From Panorpa germanica (lineage: Eukaryota > Arthropoda > Insecta > Mecoptera > Panorpidae): a stretch of 64,000 nt of DNA. Location: positions 11,656,001 to 11,720,000 of the forward strand of contig OY783205.1 of NCBI GenBank assembly GCA_963678705.1, read 5' to 3'. The notes under the pieces were generated by a model. It searched no databases. It saw nothing but the letters and a program-made list of their open reading frames with translations, and had not been told where the DNA came from. Made by a program: the position numbers and the translations under genes. Below are positions 59,546 to 64,000 of the stretch, in pieces. The number at the start of each line of letters is the position of its first letter. Position 1 is the stretch's first letter.

Positions 59546-60013
59546 TTGAATATGACAAATTTGTATAGTCAAGACAAGGTTTCCAACCACTGTAACAGGA
59601 CATACATATTATTGACAAGGCGGTGTTTTCGCTTTAGACATTGTTTGGTGCCAGCACTCGCCAGCAAATATCTGCTTTTGTCATTTTTATTAAACCTTAA
59701 TTCTCAGAATTATTAGATGTTAAACTAATTACTTTATTTATTATTAGGTTTAACCGTTAGCAAATTAGTTAAGCTGCTATGGATAATAGCTTTGAATGAG
59801 TGGGATCCGATCCGATCAAGTCATTAGAATTTCCAACGATTTTGAAATAAATTTTACGAATTTATTACTTCTCACACAGTGCAGCAAATTAGTAATAATG
59901 TTGCAAAACTTTTAAATTTAAATTTCACACGAAAAAACTGTCTTATTTAATATTGGCGTGTATTTATTGTAATGGTTTAGCCCTTAGTTCAAAAAAACAC
60001 ACGCAGTAGTCTT
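59546..60013. other. Intergenic, nothing recognised
   Basis: AT-rich. No frame or repeat of note. Confidence 0.5.
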
Positions 60014-60145
60014 CTAAACACGTGCATGTGATAAACAATCATTGTCATACCCTTCTTTCAATAAATTATAAGTTTCAGTAGCGGTTTTTCCAAATTTCAT
60101 GTGAAATTTCAAAACAATTCGTTGCTCAATTGTTACACTTATCAT
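60014..60145 (-). pseudogene. N-terminal fragment of a second mariner-like transposase
   Basis: The minus strand reads IEQRIVLKFHMKFGKTATET then YNLLKEGYDNDCLSHARV and a stop. It is the first helix-turn-helix half of a mariner-type DNA-binding domain and differs in sequence from the 26-kb mariner, so it is another lineage. The rest of the transposase is absent. Upstream codons to 60295 are open but look like UTR. Confidence 0.75.
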
Positions 60146-61389
60146 TTTTCCGGCGAAACAAAAAAACAAATGTAAACGAAGGTTACGGCTATACTGATTT
60201 TTTACAGAAGCGAGAATCACTGCATTCGAAAGAGAAGGCTTCACGATAAACACTTCTCTGTAGGTAGATATACCTTCTTTACGAATAAAAATCAATGGGT
60301 AGAGTATCTATGCAAATTTTGAGACACTTAATTTTGAATAAAATATTGACAAAAGCTGGTTTTTAATTCATTAATATAATGACAACAACTTAAATGGTAA
60401 TAAATACAAACAGTATTTTGGAATACATTATATTTCTTCAAGGTGACAAATATACATAATTTAAAAAGTTGTTTAATAAAATTAATATTAATAAGATTGT
60501 ATATTTCCGTAAGTACAAAATGTCAAAGATAACATACTTCAGAGTGGTGAAAGTAAACTGGCTAATTAAATAATTGATGTAGTTAGGAACACAAGGTCAA
60601 GGGTCACAGAAATAAATTTTTCCATATTTTCGTAAACGATTGTTAATTTTATTAATTTATTTTTGATAATCATGTTTAACGATGATATATTTTCGATATT
60701 TTTATCATCGATGACCTCCCACTTTTTATGATGCATAATTTGAAAAATGTCACCTACAACCAGGACTGACCCCGAGTTTACAGATTATCTCGTAATTAGC
60801 TTTTATGTACGCTAAATTACCTCTTTGTCTCTCGACGCTTTTACATGATTATAAAGATTAGCAGGTAGGAAGATTAAAGAAATGTAGTCGAGAAAATGAA
60901 TTTAAGGTGAAATCAAAACTCCTCTCGTATTTTTCTACATTTATTTTCAACAAAATACTTGAATAGTACAAATGTGTTTATACGGTCTATAACACTTATT
61001 GTTTGTTTACCGCTTTCATAATATCAAAATTTTATGTGTTAGTCAAGTCAGCTGTAAATAGTAACTACGTTTGACTAACACTTTTATGCGTCTCTGTTGT
61101 ATAAAAGAGTTGCCAACTCATGGAAATATAGCGCCTTATTAAAAATTAATTATGTATTTGATGTCTTGTTAGTCAAATTTATCAATATACCCCATTGAAT
61201 GTTAAATGGCGATTCAAATTTTTGTTCAGAATAATAAAGTGTCTTTTTTTCAAGAATTATGATTCGGTATTTTTTAAGAAAATTATTCATATTTATATGA
61301 CAGTACCTGATGAGTTCAAGGTCCAAAAGAACAGGTATTTTGGCAGTAATGATTCTTGGAATTACTGTTTTAATACGTAAGTACTTTAA
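60146..61389. other. Intergenic, nothing recognised
   Basis: AT-rich. No coding or repeat signal found beyond short open frames. Confidence 0.5.
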
Positions 61390-61995
61390 AATATGTTGTA
61401 TTGTATTTTATTGTATTTGCCTTTACGGCCTTATAACCTCCTTACATTTATTTTACATTTCCTTTACAAATTTTTACCATTTTTTAAAATTCTCGTCTTC
61501 TTTTATAATGTTCGTCTCACTTTTTGTCTTTCTCCACTTCCTCCTTCTTACGTTCACCACTTATCTATTTTTTTCTCTTCTCATGCAATAGTTTCTTCCG
61601 ACTCGCTACTCCTTACAACGTTTTTCCTCCTTCTCTCTTCTTTTTCTTCTTACCTTCGTCATCCATACTCTTTCTTCCCTCTTTCTTTGCAATAACTCCT
61701 CCAAACCTAATTCACTTTCCACTTTATCCTGATCCCTATACTTAATGTGTTTTAATTTTTCTTCTTCCTTCCCGTATATACTGAATAATTTCTGTTCTAC
61801 TGTTTCCCAATACCTAGTGCCTCTTTCTTCTTTCCCGAGCTTGAATCCAGCAATAATTTTCACAACCTATCCCCCTTAGTTTTCCACCTACCAGAACCAT
61901 CTTTCTCATCCTCCCCTGTTGAATCGCCACTCCTCTTTCTTCTTGCCTTCCTTCCAATACTCCTAACACATTTAATATATCACAGTCAATAGAGT
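61390..61995 (-). pseudogene. Decayed LINE 3' end (related to the array LINE)
   Basis: The plus strand starts with TTTGCCTTTACGGCCTTATA at about 61416. This is the complement of a 3' tail (AAGGCCGTAAAGGCAAA) analogous to GCCGAAAGGCGAACAA in the array LINE. The minus-strand frame 61863-61606 reads IIAGFKLGKEERGTRYWETV then a knuckle-like region whose Cys residues are mostly lost (FSIYGKEEEKLKHIKYRD). Upstream to 61995 continues in broken frames. Confidence 0.65.
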
Positions 61996-63194
61996 TAGAA
62001 CTCTGTACAGCTTATATACAGTGTATATAATTTGTAATTAGTAAATCCTAATGGCTTGTGTCCTCATTTTTTAGTGGTCGATTTTTCAATTGTTGATTGA
62101 AATTGATTTTAATAAATTGACGGAAATTTGACGGAGGTATAGTAATTAAAAGTTTGAATTGTAGTTTCAGCGCTAGAAATGGTCGTCCATATTTGTATGA
62201 CGTGAAATGCATTTTAACGTCAGTTATTTGTTGAGTAGGTCAGTGCTGTGGTAATGTTTTGCAGCTGTTAATAGTCAAATAATCAAGTCAAATCAAAGAA
62301 TAATAAGTTTTTACGTTATTTAACCCTGCTAAGGCAGACATATTATTGGAATTTTATTGTTCTTTGAAATAGCTGTATATAATATTTGATATTTTGATAT
62401 TTAAATACATATAGCAGAGATTTATGATCTGTAAGGTTGGTAACCTTACAAAAGGATTGTGATGTCACATGCACTTGGAATGTGTACAACGTTGAATCCC
62501 TTTAATAATTAAAGAGATAAAATGACCTTTTTAGTTGTTAATATCTCCTAACATATAAGGAGTTATTAAAAAATAATTGAACATTTGAGGTTCTAGTAAC
62601 CAACTTTATCAATATATAGTACACTTTTTTAGAAATTAAGACATAGGGCACAAGCCCATTATTAATAACATTTCTGTGACATATTTAACATAAATATAAC
62701 ATACTTCTTAAAGTTACAATGTTAAATTTAAGTAAATACATTACCTTTGTAAAAATAACAACTAAAATATATTTTTGAAAGTAAAAGAAAACAATTAGAA
62801 ATACAAAATAATATTTATACACCAAATATGATCGTGCCTGAACGTAGTAAAGAAAAAAAATAAACATTTTAAATAATATTTGCATAAAAAATATACATTA
62901 GGCTCGTGCTAGTCGGTGAAATATGTTTTTATAGATGTATTATGTATACATAAGAAGTTTTACAAATATAGACATACACATATATTATAAGGTTAGATTG
63001 TATGTACATATATTGAACTCACTGTATGTTAGAAATCAAGTAGTTTGTTTCAAGGACAGTGACAATCTCAAGGATGCTGCACGAAAAAAGATCTGGTTGA
63101 TAGATAAAAAGTCCGTAAACTTAACGGTGCTGGTTGGGGCATCGAATCCAGTACAGACAGGTTGACATACTTAAAAATAGTAGTCCCCTCTATA
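61996..63194. other. Intergenic, nothing recognised
   Basis: AT-rich. The frame at 62935-63165 contains no motif I can place. No repeat partner found. Confidence 0.5.
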
Positions 63195-63295
63195 ATGAAA
63201 AAACACACGTAATTCAGATATTTCCATTGTTTTGAAAATTACAAAAATAGCGTCACTAAAATCACTGTAACTCGTAAAATTTATGTAAGGTTGAA
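63195..63295 (-). mobile_element. mariner-derived remnant
   Basis: CCATTGTTTTGAAAATTACA, then AAAATAGCGTCACTAAAATC and ACTCGTAAA, match the mariner 5' UTR at 26818-26880 and the remnants at 29.9 and 59.4 kb. The N-terminal codons are barely readable. Confidence 0.55.
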
Positions 63296-63387
63296 TTTTT
63301 ATTAAAAAAGAGATTTTTTTTATAATTCTAGTCCAAGATTGTTATATTTTGGATTAAGCTAAGTACAAGCTTCAAATGTATTTGTTA

Positions 63388-64000
63388 ATATTTTTTATAA
63401 TGTCCCAGGTGTATATTTATGATCTTATATTCTTATATGTTTGGTAGTGAATTTTGTATGGCAATTTTGGAAAAACTGGAAAAAAATTGAGCCCTTTTTT
63501 GCTGTATTACTTAATTCGTAAAAGATAAAAAATTGAAATTTTGCATGTGTATTAAAGGTATTCAATATTGACATTTCTCAAAAATTAGAAATTCAAAAAT
63601 TGAAAAAGGGGGGTTGAAGAAATTCGGGGGCCCGGTAGGAAACTTTGCAGAAAGTTCATATTCTGGATTCTAGAATAATTAAGTATATTATTAATAAAAA
63701 AAAATTCAAAATTTTATTTGGGGGCACGGGGGCAGTACTTGCTGAGAGTAAAAATTGTGCTAGAAAGTTGAAATTTTGTATATAGGCTAACCTTCGTAAC
63801 TTATTTAGGAATTGAAAAAAAAATTTCCAAATTTTGAAAAATGTTGGTCAAATAACGCATAAATTGAAAATATTTTTTATTTTGATAAATTGAAAAATTA
63901 TTTTATTATTGTGCGAGTTTATTATTTCAATTTAAAAATAGAAATAAATATGAAATGTAGTTACGAATTATTTTATTGGATTCAAATCATACGCCGTCAA
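63388..64000 (+). mobile_element. Helitron A-type element, 5' part, opposite orientation, cut by window edge
   Basis: TTTTATAATGTCCCAGGTG begins the same 5' terminal block as Helitron A (complement of 33282 leftward). The similarity continues through TTTTTGCTGTATTACTT, CAAAAATTGAAAAAGGGGGG, TCGGGGGCCCGGTAGG and GAAAGTTCATATTCTGGATT. By comparison with the 786-bp copy the 3' hairpin-CTAG should lie about 175 bp beyond the window. The terminal TC is not preserved. Confidence 0.8.

Overview
The window looks like AT-rich, transposon-dense nuclear DNA of an insect. This rests on the mix of elements seen directly: two BEL/Pao LTR retrotransposons with 5-bp target-site duplications, a Jockey-type LINE, many 5'-truncated LINEs with a C-terminal CCHC motif, mariner transposase remnants, and rolling-circle Helitrons with TC / hairpin-CTAG ends. 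I see no intact host gene, rRNA or tRNA. The LINE with the C-terminal zinc knuckle is of a type common in Hymenoptera and some other insects, but I cannot fix the order.

Layout. 1-500: decayed coding-like DNA. 895-2626 and 8580-9590: two halves of one Jockey-like LINE, split by BEL-1 (2632-8574, 760-bp LTRs, GTAGG duplicated). BEL-1 has a single 1043-codon frame that lacks most of the catalytic core. 10907-12266: 5'-truncated LINE on the minus strand. 13286-19360: BEL-2 on the minus strand (522-bp LTRs, GTTAC duplicated), with three in-frame stops, an internal deletion and a 337-bp segment captured between duplicated LTR/leader pieces. A second copy of that segment lies at 21536-21872. 19.4-32.5 kb: old repeats, a mariner pseudogene (25.78-27.0 kb), LINE debris, mariner-derived remnants and one MITE-like inverted repeat.

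32497-55500: the main feature. A 785-bp Helitron is followed, with no intervening bases, by a head-to-tail array of related Helitrons, all minus strand, with units of about 2.65-3.98 kb. Most units start with CTAG plus a GTCGC/GCGAC hairpin and end in GA. The whole 23-kb block sits between one A and one T, the usual Helitron target dinucleotide. Four units carry the same 5'-truncated LINE at the same site, while two units lack it and show the unoccupied site. Units also contain an internal degenerate satellite with a period near 120 bp and a pair of repeats about 229 bp apart. No Rep/helicase reading frame is visible, so the units are non-autonomous.

55.5-64 kb: another single Helitron (57188-58115), two mariner families as remnants, a decayed LINE end, and the 5' part of a plus-strand Helitron of the 32.5-kb type running off the right edge.

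No pathway or operon is encoded. What the sequence records is an order of events: BEL-1 landing in an already decayed LINE, a LINE landing in a Helitron unit that was then amplified in tandem, and a late duplication that produced the last two units.
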